Made by a program: the position numbers and the translations under genes
Notes under the pieces: model-generated
What the model saw: the letters and a program-made list of their open reading frames with translations, nothing else
Told to the model about the DNA's origin: nothing
Database searches by the model: none
Shown here: positions 1 to 5,247 of the stretch, piece by piece
Layout: each line of letters starts with the position of its first letter
Position numbering within the stretch: position 1 is the stretch's first letter
Origin: Spirochaetaceae bacterium
GTDB taxonomy: Bacteria > Spirochaetota > Spirochaetia > DSM-27196 > PXBQ01
DNA: 5,247 nucleotides
NCBI GenBank assembly: GCA_003566875.1
Contig: PXBQ01000541.1
Location: forward strand, 1 to 5,247
Reading direction: 5' to 3'

Positions 1-826
1 ACTTGTCCGAGATCGATCCGCCGAGAGGCGACGCCCAGAGCCCGGTCGCAAAGAACGCGGAGAGGAAAACCGCGGCCGCTTGCTCGGACGCTCCGAACAC
101 GTCGACGAGGTACAGCGGAATGAACGCGATCACCGACCCGGTAAACGCGCCGACCGTCGCGGTCATGACCAGGAACACCGTTATCACCGACGGACGCGTC
201 GGAATTTCCGCGGCAGCGTCGTCGGATCGAACAGCGGCCTTGTCCGGCCCGGTCCGCGCGCGGACCTCGTCACGCGTCAGGATCCAGAACAACGCCAATC
301 CGAAGACGAACACCGGTAACGAGATCGTGACAAACGCACCGCGCCACCCGATCAAACCCGCGATCGCAACGCCGACGAGCGGCGAGACAAGGTGGCTGCT
401 GCTTCCCCCGATCAGATGCAGTCCCAAAGCCCTTCCACGCTGAGGGGCGGGAACCGCTGCTGAGATGAGCGGAGCCGCGGCCGGGTGATACCCGCCGCCC
501 GTGATGCCCATCAGGATAAGAAAAGCGATAAGCGCACCGAACCCGATCGACAACCCGACCGCCGCGCCCGCGAGCGCGACTCCCGCGATACCGACGGTAA
601 GCACGTACTTCGGCCCGATCTTGTCGGCGAGCCACCCTGCGGGTAGCTGCCCGATCCCGTACGCGAGCGTGAACGCTGAAACCACGAGCCCCGACTGCGC
701 GTACGTCAACCCAAAACCGTCGCGGATAAACGGAAGCAACGGGACAACGAGTGCGGTCAACAGATGGTGAAAAAAGTGCGCAAAAATGAAAAGCAGGATG
801 TACGTGAACGGTTTGTGTTTTTCCAT
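1..826 (-). CDS. MFS transporter, N-terminal 275 residues (3' end beyond left edge)
   Basis: This is an inner-membrane secondary transporter of the major facilitator superfamily; the substrate cannot be read from sequence. The frame is open from the ATG at 826 to the window edge. It begins MEKHKPFTYILLFIFAHF and shows six hydrophobic segments. The MFS motif A is GWLADKIGPK at residues 64-73, in the loop between helices 2 and 3. A glycine-rich segment follows (GITGGGYHPAAAPL, then RGRALGLHLIGGSSSHLVSP). A hydrophilic, charged central loop (roughly residues 195-218) separates the two six-helix halves, and helices 7 and 8 begin before the edge (ending GGSISDK). Families are usually about 390-420 residues, so around a third is missing. 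The start is chosen because GGTGG sits 5 nt upstream and an in-frame stop lies at 854-856. A GTG at 835-833 is a less likely alternative. The YHPAA segment recalls the fosmidomycin-resistance-like (Fsr) branch, but drug efflux is only a guess. It is divergent from the acyl-CoA synthetase. Confidence 0.88.
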   Translation of the reverse strand, partial: MEKHKPFTYILLFIFAHFFHHLLTALVVPLLPFIRDGFGLTYAQSGLVVSAFTLAYGIGQLPAGWLADKIGPKYVLTVGIAGVALAGAAVGLSIGFGALIAFLILMGITGGGYHPAAAPLISAAVPAPQRGRALGLHLIGGSSSHLVSPLVGVAIAGLIGWRGAFVTISLPVFVFGLALFWILTRDEVRARTGPDKAAVRSDDAAAEIPTRPSVITVFLVMTATVGAFTGSVIAFIPLYLVDVFGASEQAAAVFLSAFFATGLWASPLGGSISDK

Positions 827-831
827 GAATT

Positions 832-836
832 CCACC
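832..836 (-). promoter_or_regulatory. Ribosome binding site of the MFS gene
   Basis: On the minus strand GGTGG lies 5 nt before the ATG at 826 (GGTGGAATTCATG). It is one mismatch from GGAGG. It supports the ATG over the in-frame GTG at 835-833, which would overlap this site. It forms half of a perfect 10-bp palindrome, CCACCGGTGG (832-841). Confidence 0.5.
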
Positions 837-858
837 GGTGGTGTGTTGGTTGCTCATG

Positions 859-867
859 AGTCTACCA
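859..867 (-). promoter_or_regulatory. Candidate extended -10 promoter for the MFS gene
   Basis: Reading the minus strand, TGGTAGACT occupies 867-859: a TGn extension followed by TAGACT (four of six matches to TATAAT). Transcription would start near 852, giving a leader of about 26 nt before the ATG at 826. No good -35 box is present at 16-18 bp. The nearest, TTGTTC, is 20 bp away, which fits an extended -10 promoter but is not strong evidence. It is the best candidate on this strand of the gap. Confidence 0.35.
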
Positions 868-948
868 CAAACGTGCGCTCGCGAGAACAATATTCGGTCG
901 CATCTTTATCGCGGAACCGGGATTTTCGGTCGGAAAGAAGCAGAGTAC

Positions 949-977
949 TTGCCAACCGGCTGTATTGGCCGTATGCT
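949..977 (+). promoter_or_regulatory. Sigma-70-type promoter of the acyl-CoA synthetase gene
   Basis: TTGCCA at 949-954 (five of six matches to TTGACA) and TATGCT at 972-977 (four of six matches to TATAAT) are separated by exactly 17 bp, the optimal spacing. Transcription should start at or near A984, three bases before the GTG start codon at 987. The spacer contains an inverted repeat, GCCAA (951-955) and TTGGC (965-969), which could be an operator. Confidence comes from the spacing and from its place in the only intergenic gap; no expression data can be seen. Confidence 0.6.
951..969. repeat. Short inverted repeat inside the promoter spacer (possible operator)
   Basis: GCCAA at 951-955 and TTGGC at 965-969 are perfect reverse complements with a 9-bp gap, so half-site centres are 14 bp apart. 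The dyad overlaps the end of the -35 box and fills most of the spacer of the acyl-CoA synthetase promoter, where a bound repressor would block RNA polymerase. Five-base arms can arise by chance, so the operator role is inference only. No regulator gene is in the window. Confidence 0.3.
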
Positions 978-986
978 TTAGGTATC

Positions 987-2627
987 GTGAAAACATTAAA
1001 CGTGCTGACAATTCCGGCGCTCGTCTCGCGCAGCGTCGAGTCTTTCGCCGACCTTCCCGCGTTTGGGTTTGTCGATGCGCAACCGATGACGTTCGCGGAT
1101 TGTGACCGGACGGTCCGCGAGACTTCGTACAGCCTTTCCGGACTCGGCGTTAAACCCGGCGACCGGGTCGGGATTTTGAGCGAGAATATGCCGAACTGGG
1201 CGATCGCGTACCTCGCGACGACGACGATGGGCGCGGTCGCGGTCCCGATTCTTCCGGACTTCAGCGAGGTCGAACTCGCGAACATCATCGAACACGCCGG
1301 TGTCCGTTTGATCTTTGTCTCACGGCGGCTCGCGCCGAAGATCGCCGAACTGAAAAACATCACCAAAATAACCCTCGACGACTTCTCAGGTCTTCCCGAA
1401 GCCGACGGTACTGCGCCCGCAACAGCCGGAACTCCCGCTGAGGACGATCTCGCGGCGATTATCTATACCAGCGGCACTACCGGAAACTCTAAAGGCGTGA
1501 TGCTTACGCACAAGAACATCGCCTCAAACGTCGAGGCGGCGCGGCCGATCGCCGAGATGGTGCCGGGCGAGTGCATGGTCTCGATCCTGCCGCTCTCGCA
1601 CACGTACGAATGCACGATCGGGATGCTCGTACCGTTCTCGGCGGGCGTCTGCGTCTACTATCTTGAGAAACCACCGTCACCGACCGTGCTGATGCCCGCC
1701 CTCGAGAAGATCAAGCCGCACTTGATGCTTTCGGTGCCGATTTTCATCGAGAAAATTTACCGCTCACGCGTCGCGCCGAAACTGCAGGGTTCCCCGGTGT
1801 TGCGACTCGCGTGCAAAGTGCCGGCGCTCAGAAAAATCCTACATCGCGCGGCCGGGAAAAAAGTCATGGCCGTATTCGGCGGCCGGCTGCACTTCTTCGG
1901 AATCGGTGGAGCGGCGGTAGCGCCCGACGTCGAGCGATTCCTGCGCGATGCCGGATTCCCGTACGCGGTCGGGTACGGTTTGACCGAGACCGCGCCGCTA
2001 CTCGCCGGCTGCGGTCCAAACGACACCGTCTTCCGCTCCACGGGACCCGCGCTCGAAGGCGTCGAGATCCGCGTCGCACAACCCGACGCCGACACCGGCG
2101 AGGGAGAGATCCAGGCGCGAGGCCCGAACATCATGCGCGGTTACTACCGCGATGATGAGCGCACCGCAGAGTCGTTCACCGAGGACGGGTGGTTTCGCAC
2201 CGGAGACCTCGGGACGATCGATGAACGCGGCCGCGTCTTTATCAAGGGCCGCCTCAAGAACATGATCCTCGGACCGAACGGTGAGAACATCTATCCGGAG
2301 GAGATCGAAGCGGTGATCAACGCGAAGCCGTTGGTCGCCGACAGCCTCGTGATGCAGAAAGGATCGGAACTCGTCGCGCTCGTGAATCTGAACATCGACG
2401 CGTTCAAGGAGTACCTCGGCGAAATGTCGGCAAACGTCACCGACGAGGTCGACCGACTGCGCGCCGAAGCGGAGGTGTTTCTCGGCGATCTCAGGGACAA
2501 AGTCAACGCGGAACTACGGTCTTATTCGCGGATAACGCGCTTTATCCCACAGATCGAGCCCTTCGAAAAGACACCGACGATGAAGATAAAGCGGTACCTG
2601 TACGAGTCGCGCCACGGCGCTACGTAA
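987..2627 (+). CDS. Long-chain acyl-CoA synthetase (AMP-forming fatty acid-CoA ligase)
   Basis: This 546-residue enzyme of the ANL adenylating superfamily would activate a fatty acid with ATP to an acyl-adenylate and transfer it to CoA, feeding lipid synthesis or degradation from the cytosol or inner membrane face. Visible motifs, in order, are: the phosphate-binding loop YTSGTTGNSKG (160-170), PLSHTYE (202-208), GYGLTETAP (329-337), GWFRTGDLG (401-409) with the ribose-binding Asp407, the hinge segment IKGRLKNMI (419-427), NIYPEEIE (434-441), and the C-terminal TPTMKIKR (529-536), whose Lys533 aligns with the catalytic lysine. Nothing essential is missing. Length is at the short end for this family. 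GTG987 is chosen because the protein then begins as family members do (MKTLNVLTIPALV), and upstream codons would run through the promoter and the divergent MFS start. The TAA overlaps the convergent binding-protein gene by 8 bp. Exact acyl chain length is not determinable. Confidence 0.93.
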   Translation: MKTLNVLTIPALVSRSVESFADLPAFGFVDAQPMTFADCDRTVRETSYSLSGLGVKPGDRVGILSENMPNWAIAYLATTTMGAVAVPILPDFSEVELANIIEHAGVRLIFVSRRLAPKIAELKNITKITLDDFSGLPEADGTAPATAGTPAEDDLAAIIYTSGTTGNSKGVMLTHKNIASNVEAARPIAEMVPGECMVSILPLSHTYECTIGMLVPFSAGVCVYYLEKPPSPTVLMPALEKIKPHLMLSVPIFIEKIYRSRVAPKLQGSPVLRLACKVPALRKILHRAAGKKVMAVFGGRLHFFGIGGAAVAPDVERFLRDAGFPYAVGYGLTETAPLLAGCGPNDTVFRSTGPALEGVEIRVAQPDADTGEGEIQARGPNIMRGYYRDDERTAESFTEDGWFRTGDLGTIDERGRVFIKGRLKNMILGPNGENIYPEEIEAVINAKPLVADSLVMQKGSELVALVNLNIDAFKEYLGEMSANVTDEVDRLRAEAEVFLGDLRDKVNAELRSYSRITRFIPQIEPFEKTPTMKIKRYLYESRHGAT

Positions 2628-2637
2628 CGATAGCCGT
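2614..2637. other. Weak hairpin across the convergent stop codons
   Basis: GCTA (2619-2622) pairs with TAGC (2631-2634) around an 8-nt loop, and ACG (2614-2616) with CGT (2635-2637) across a 2-nt bulge. It covers both stop codons of the convergent genes. No U-tract follows on either strand, so it is not a convincing intrinsic terminator. It is noted only because there is no other termination signal between the two genes. Confidence 0.15.
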
Positions 2638-3444
2638 CTTCATCTGTCGCTGAAGCCACCGCGCGGTCTCGAGGAGCGATGGGCCGTCGTGGATAAGGTT
2701 ACGTCCTTTTTGGGTATCGGAAACAATTATGTGCGGGACCCGGGACCACTCTGTCCAGTGCCGTTTCGCCATCTCGGCCGAGAAATCGACGACGAACTCC
2801 GGCTCGTGGAACCCAAGATAAACGGTCGGCCGCGCGTTCTCGATCGCGTCGATATCGAGATCGATGTAAGACCCAGGGTGAGATCCAAACACCGGTTGGC
2901 CACCGGCGATCTCGATTGTATCGTGGATGAACGTTCGGCCGCCGATCGTACGCACGTGTGGACCGAACCACAACTCGACGTAGACGCGTGGGCTTTCACC
3001 GGTCCACGCGGAGCGTATCTCGGCAGCCTGGGCGGCCAGCGTCTCCGAAAGTTCTCGCCCACGCGAGGTGTCCCCGGTCAGCGCTCCGAGACGGATCGCC
3101 GCGTCGCACACACCGGCGAAACTTTCGGGTAACGGGAGAGCGTACACCGGTTGCCCCAGCTTCTTGAGCTTCAGGCCGAGCGCCCGCTGGACGCCGCTCG
3201 TCACGACGATCAGGTCCGGCTCGAGCGCGGCGAGCGCCGTTTGATCGACCGAGAGATAATCGCCAACGATCGGCCGATCGTCTGTGTCGACGTACCGCGA
3301 ACAGTAGCTCGAGACACCGACGACCCGATCTCCGTGCCCCATCGCAAAGAGCGACTCGGTAAACCCTGAATTCAGCGACACGACACGCTTCGGGCGATCG
3401 GGCAGGTCGAATATGTGATCGAGTAACTCATTATGAACGTTCAT
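2620..3444 (-). CDS. BtuF-like (cobalamin/Fe-siderophore type) binding protein without signal peptide
   Basis: This 274-residue protein belongs to the helical-backbone metal-receptor class of substrate-binding proteins (BtuF/FhuD/FepB fold). Lobe 1 has PKRVVSLNSGFTESLFAMG (residues 18-36), VGVSSYCSRY (42-51, close to the BtuF VGVSSY segment) and LEPDLIVV (74-81). A predicted linking helix precedes lobe 2, which begins near PRVYVELWFG (152-161) and has HDTIEIAGG (174-182) and a final HDGPSLLETARWL (252-264). A corrinoid is the likeliest ligand, with haem or siderophore as alternatives. The N-terminus (MNVHNELLDHIFDLPDRPKR) is charged, with no hydrophobic core or lipobox. An in-frame TGA at 3453-3451 excludes a longer start, so it should stay in the cytosol. 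The start overlaps the ATPase stop (ATGA), with AGGAG 9 nt upstream. The 3' end overlaps the convergent synthetase gene. I am confident of the fold but not of the ligand. Confidence 0.85.
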   Translation of the reverse strand: MNVHNELLDHIFDLPDRPKRVVSLNSGFTESLFAMGHGDRVVGVSSYCSRYVDTDDRPIVGDYLSVDQTALAALEPDLIVVTSGVQRALGLKLKKLGQPVYALPLPESFAGVCDAAIRLGALTGDTSRGRELSETLAAQAAEIRSAWTGESPRVYVELWFGPHVRTIGGRTFIHDTIEIAGGQPVFGSHPGSYIDLDIDAIENARPTVYLGFHEPEFVVDFSAEMAKRHWTEWSRVPHIIVSDTQKGRNLIHDGPSLLETARWLQRQMKTAIVT

Positions 3445-4724
3445 CCGGCTTCACTCCTGCGCGAAACTCCCACGCGTATTTCTTGTTCGATAGTTGTGCA
3501 CATCTCGCGGTACGAAACGAGCCCGTGTTCGAGAACGAGGCGGTCGAACGCGGCGCGAGTTTCGTCCGGTTCAACAAAGAACTCCCGCGGACAGCCGCCG
3601 GCTTCTTCGCCGAGAATAATCAGCCGCCGGGCGCGTGCGGCGAGTTCAAGGTTTCCGACATTGCCTTTCCCGAACGGAAACGCGCAGAGAACCGTGATAT
3701 CGGCGGTTTCGATCATCGCTGAAGCCGAACTCAGGGCCCCGGTGTCGATCTCGGAGAACGCCGGGACTTCGGCGTAAGGAACCCCGAGCGCCTTCCAGAG
3801 CCGCGCGTCGCTGTCGAGTTCGTGCGCGACACCCCCGGTGACCGAACAACCGATCCGGTGCAGGAAACGCGTCGTGTTCACGCCGCCGCCCGCGCCGCCG
3901 ATAACGTGCACCTTAAGGCCACGCGCCGCGCCTCTCGGCGTGATCGGAGAGACCGTAATACTCCCGGTCGAGTCGTTTCTCCCGACGTGAACCGGCGTGT
4001 GATAACACTCTTCGACGAGCTCTCGAGTCAAGACCCGATCGGGCGGACCGGCCGCCTTGACCTTACCATCGTTCATCAAGACGATCCGAGTACAGTACTC
4101 GGCGGCGATGTTCAGGTTGTGCAATGCGATGATCGCCGAGACCCCTTCCTCGCAGAGGTCGCGCACCATCTGAAGAAGCGTCGCCTCGTGCCCGATATCG
4201 AGGCTCGCGGTCGGCTCGTCGAGAAGGATAATCGGGCTTTCCTGAACAAGTACGCGCGCGAACAAAACGAGTTGCCGCTCGCCGCCCGATAACGTCGGAA
4301 ACGGTCGACCGGCGAGGTCTTCGAGGCCGACGTAGCTCAACGCGCGCAACGCGGCCTCGCGTTCGCGGCTGCCCGGCGAGCGGCCCATGCCGACTACCGG
4401 GTACGACCCCATCTCGACGACCTCGATCACCGGAAACGGGAATTGATCGGGACCGTGTTGGCTCAGGTAACTCATCTCTTTCGCGCGATTTCGCGCCGAG
4501 TACGATGCAAGCGGGCGGCCTTGCAGCGTCACGCTCCCTTCAGTCGGAGTCAGAAATCCGATCAACGTACGCAGAAGTGTGCTTTTTCCCGCGCCGTTCG
4601 GCCCGATCAACGCGACGAGTTCGCCTCGCCGGATGTCGATCTCAACGCCGTCGAGAAGAGTCGCGGTTCCGATACGGTACGTAAGATTTTCAGCCCGTAA
4701 CACCGGAGCGTCGTCGCCGGTCAT
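3441..4724 (-). CDS. ABC importer ATPase (BtuD/FecE-like) with fused C-terminal Rossmann-like domain
   Basis: This 427-residue cytosolic motor subunit would power the neighbouring FecCD-type permease. The ATPase domain spans about residues 8-250. It has Walker A GPNGAGKS (41-48), Q-loop Gln89, signature LSGGERQ (145-151), Walker B IILLDEP (165-171) with catalytic Glu170, D-loop SLD (174-176) and switch His202. Normal BtuD/FecE/FhuC proteins end near residue 250-265. Here a further domain runs from about 270 to 420. It starts with a strand and glycine-rich turn (KVHVIGGAGGG, 271-281), then GGVAHELDSDA (297-307), a strand with AFPFGKGNVGNLELA (348-362) and another strand, LIILGEE (368-374). This looks Rossmann-like. 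From memory such extensions occur in some cobalamin-type ATPases, but their function is unknown to me. The start ATG overlaps the permease TGA (ATGA) and has GGAGAGG 6 nt upstream. The stop overlaps the binding-protein start. Confidence 0.93.
   Translation of the reverse strand: MTGDDAPVLRAENLTYRIGTATLLDGVEIDIRRGELVALIGPNGAGKSTLLRTLIGFLTPTEGSVTLQGRPLASYSARNRAKEMSYLSQHGPDQFPFPVIEVVEMGSYPVVGMGRSPGSREREAALRALSYVGLEDLAGRPFPTLSGGERQLVLFARVLVQESPIILLDEPTASLDIGHEATLLQMVRDLCEEGVSAIIALHNLNIAAEYCTRIVLMNDGKVKAAGPPDRVLTRELVEECYHTPVHVGRNDSTGSITVSPITPRGAARGLKVHVIGGAGGGVNTTRFLHRIGCSVTGGVAHELDSDARLWKALGVPYAEVPAFSEIDTGALSSASAMIETADITVLCAFPFGKGNVGNLELAARARRLIILGEEAGGCPREFFVEPDETRAAFDRLVLEHGLVSYREMCTTIEQEIRVGVSRRSEAG
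3454..3458 (-). promoter_or_regulatory. Ribosome binding site of the binding-protein gene
   Basis: AGGAG on the minus strand lies 9 nt before the ATG at 3444, inside the last codons of the ATPase gene. With the in-frame stop at 3453-3451 it fixes the start and excludes an N-terminal signal sequence. The ATGA overlap points to translational coupling with the ATPase. Confidence 0.7.
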
Positions 4725-5247
4725 ACCGTGCCTCTCCGCTGGTATCGAATTATCAAAAAAATAAAGTACGGCCCTCCGATCACGGCGGTCACGATGCCGG
4801 TCTTGATCTCGTACGGCGCAAACAACAGACGCGCGATCACGTCGCACAGAAGCAGAAAAATCGCCCCCGCGAGGGCCGAGTACGGAAGCAGCGTTCGGTG
4901 ATTCGGTCCGGTCACCATCCGCACCAGGTGCGGCACCATCAGCCCGATAAACGCGATCGGTCCCGCGAGCGTGATCGCCATCGCGGTCGACATCGACGCG
5001 AGCACGAGGATCGCGACCTTCACAGCCTCGACGCGGACGCCGAGGCTGTGCGCTTGTTCTTCTCCGAGAGACAACAGGTTCAGCGGGTTCGCGAAGAAGC
5101 TCAAAACGACGACGAGAACCACGATGAACGGAATAGGGACGACGACGTTCGCCCACGTACGGCCTTCGAGCCCACCCATCGTCCAGAAGATGAACTGGCT
5201 CAACGCGTACTCCTCTGCGAAGACGAGTACCGCAGACACGAGTCCGC
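4721..5247 (-). CDS. FecCD/BtuC-type ABC permease, C-terminal half (5' end beyond right edge)
   Basis: This inner-membrane permease subunit of a type II ABC importer would form the translocation channel as a dimer. The last 174 codons are in the window; family members are about 330-350 residues, so roughly half is visible. It shows the family pattern FWTMGGLEGRTW, then GEEQAHSLGV (cytoplasmic loop), then AGPIAFIGLMVPHLVRM, which precedes the region coupling to the ATPase, then HRTLLPYSALAGAIFLL, and finally IKTGIVTAVIGGPYFIFLII with a basic tail (RYQRRGTV). Four or more membrane segments are evident. A GTG at 5239-5237 is in frame, but codons upstream to the edge remain open and the alignment with family members continues through it, so I treat it as internal. 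The TGA overlaps the ATPase ATG. Any promoter or riboswitch for the operon would lie outside the window. Confidence 0.92.
   Translation of the reverse strand, partial: GLVSAVLVFAEEYALSQFIFWTMGGLEGRTWANVVVPIPFIVVLVVVLSFFANPLNLLSLGEEQAHSLGVRVEAVKVAILVLASMSTAMAITLAGPIAFIGLMVPHLVRMVTGPNHRTLLPYSALAGAIFLLLCDVIARLLFAPYEIKTGIVTAVIGGPYFIFLIIRYQRRGTV
4731..4737 (-). promoter_or_regulatory. Ribosome binding site of the ABC ATPase gene
   Basis: GGAGAGG on the minus strand lies 6 nt before the ATG at 4724, within the last codons of the permease gene. It supports the ATGA-overlap start and rejects longer frames that extend back across the permease. Confidence 0.7.

Noticed and set aside
270..890. Minus-strand open frame of 206 codons across the MFS gene
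   Set aside because: It encodes an arginine- and histidine-rich, non-hydrophobic sequence. The MFS protein is encoded in a different frame of the same strand with clear motifs.
786..986. Longer N-terminus for the acyl-CoA synthetase, starting at ATG 786
   Set aside because: It would overlap the start of the divergent MFS gene and run through the promoter. The extra 67 residues have no resemblance to the family, and the GTG at 987 gives the normal N-terminus.
854..1366. Minus-strand open frame of 170 codons opposite the start of the synthetase
   Set aside because: It is antisense to conserved acyl-CoA synthetase sequence and Ser/Arg-rich; no independent support.
2689..3132. Plus-strand open frame of 147 codons opposite the binding protein
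   Set aside because: It is a shadow of the well-supported receptor gene, with no family resemblance and no plausible upstream ribosome site seen.
3441..3920. C-terminal ATPase extension as a CbiZ (adenosylcobinamide amidohydrolase) domain
   Set aside because: CbiZ fusions to corrinoid ATPases are known, but this domain is shorter and I do not see CbiZ-like sequence; the glycine-rich Rossmann-like start does not fit.
3822..4292. Plus-strand open frame of 156 codons opposite the ATPase
   Set aside because: It is antisense to the conserved ATPase domain, is Arg/Asp-rich and has no recognisable motif; it is a by-product of GC-rich codon use.
4755..4761. A7 run (T7 on the minus strand) near the permease end as an intrinsic terminator or slippage site
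   Set aside because: Only a 3-bp stem precedes it, it lies inside conserved coding sequence for the last permease helix, and the ATPase follows in the same operon. Slippage is possible but unsupported.
4725..5156. Longer N-terminus for the ABC ATPase, since its frame stays open far upstream
   Set aside because: This stretch is the permease gene in another frame. It translates to an arginine-rich, low-complexity sequence, and the ATG at 4724 has a good ribosome site and starts like the family.

Overview
The window looks like a fragment of a bacterial chromosome of fairly high GC content (high fifties percent by eye, not counted) and dense coding. The deduced proteins, especially the acyl-CoA synthetase and the MFS protein, remind me of proteins from free-living Spirochaetota. 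That is an impression from memory and not a search result, so I hold the taxonomy loosely. No RNA gene, insertion sequence, CRISPR array, phage gene or origin is visible.

Layout. (1) Positions 1-826, minus strand: the first 275 residues of a major facilitator superfamily (MFS) permease, which runs off the left edge. (2) Positions 827-986: the only real intergenic gap, about 160 bp, lying between two divergent genes. It holds a candidate extended -10 promoter for the MFS gene, a very good sigma-70-type promoter for the rightward gene, and several small palindromes. (3) Positions 987-2627, plus strand: an AMP-forming long-chain acyl-CoA synthetase with all adenylation motifs intact and a GTG start. 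(4) Positions 2620-5247, minus strand: the downstream part of a type II (BtuCD/FecCD-like) ABC importer operon. In transcription order it holds the C-terminal half of the permease, an ATPase with an extra C-terminal Rossmann-like domain, and a BtuF-like binding protein. Both junctions are ATGA overlaps. The operon ends head-on against the acyl-CoA synthetase, with an 8-bp coding overlap.

How the genes work together. The permease and ATPase would form the membrane channel and motor for uptake of a corrinoid, haem or Fe-siderophore. A corrinoid is my preferred guess because the binding protein carries a BtuF-like VGVSSY segment and because C-terminally extended ATPases are, from memory, associated with cobalamin uptake. 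The binding protein has no signal peptide, and an in-frame stop just upstream rules out a longer N-terminus. It therefore looks cytosolic, which is odd for a binding protein of an importer. With the Rossmann-like ATPase extension, this suggests that part of the operon works on the substrate inside the cell. The acyl-CoA synthetase (fatty-acid activation) and the MFS exporter or importer look functionally separate.

The most noteworthy points are the signal-less binding protein, the fused ATPase domain, the probable leaderless or near-leaderless GTG start of the synthetase, and the convergent overlap without a terminator. None of these alone proves a new system.
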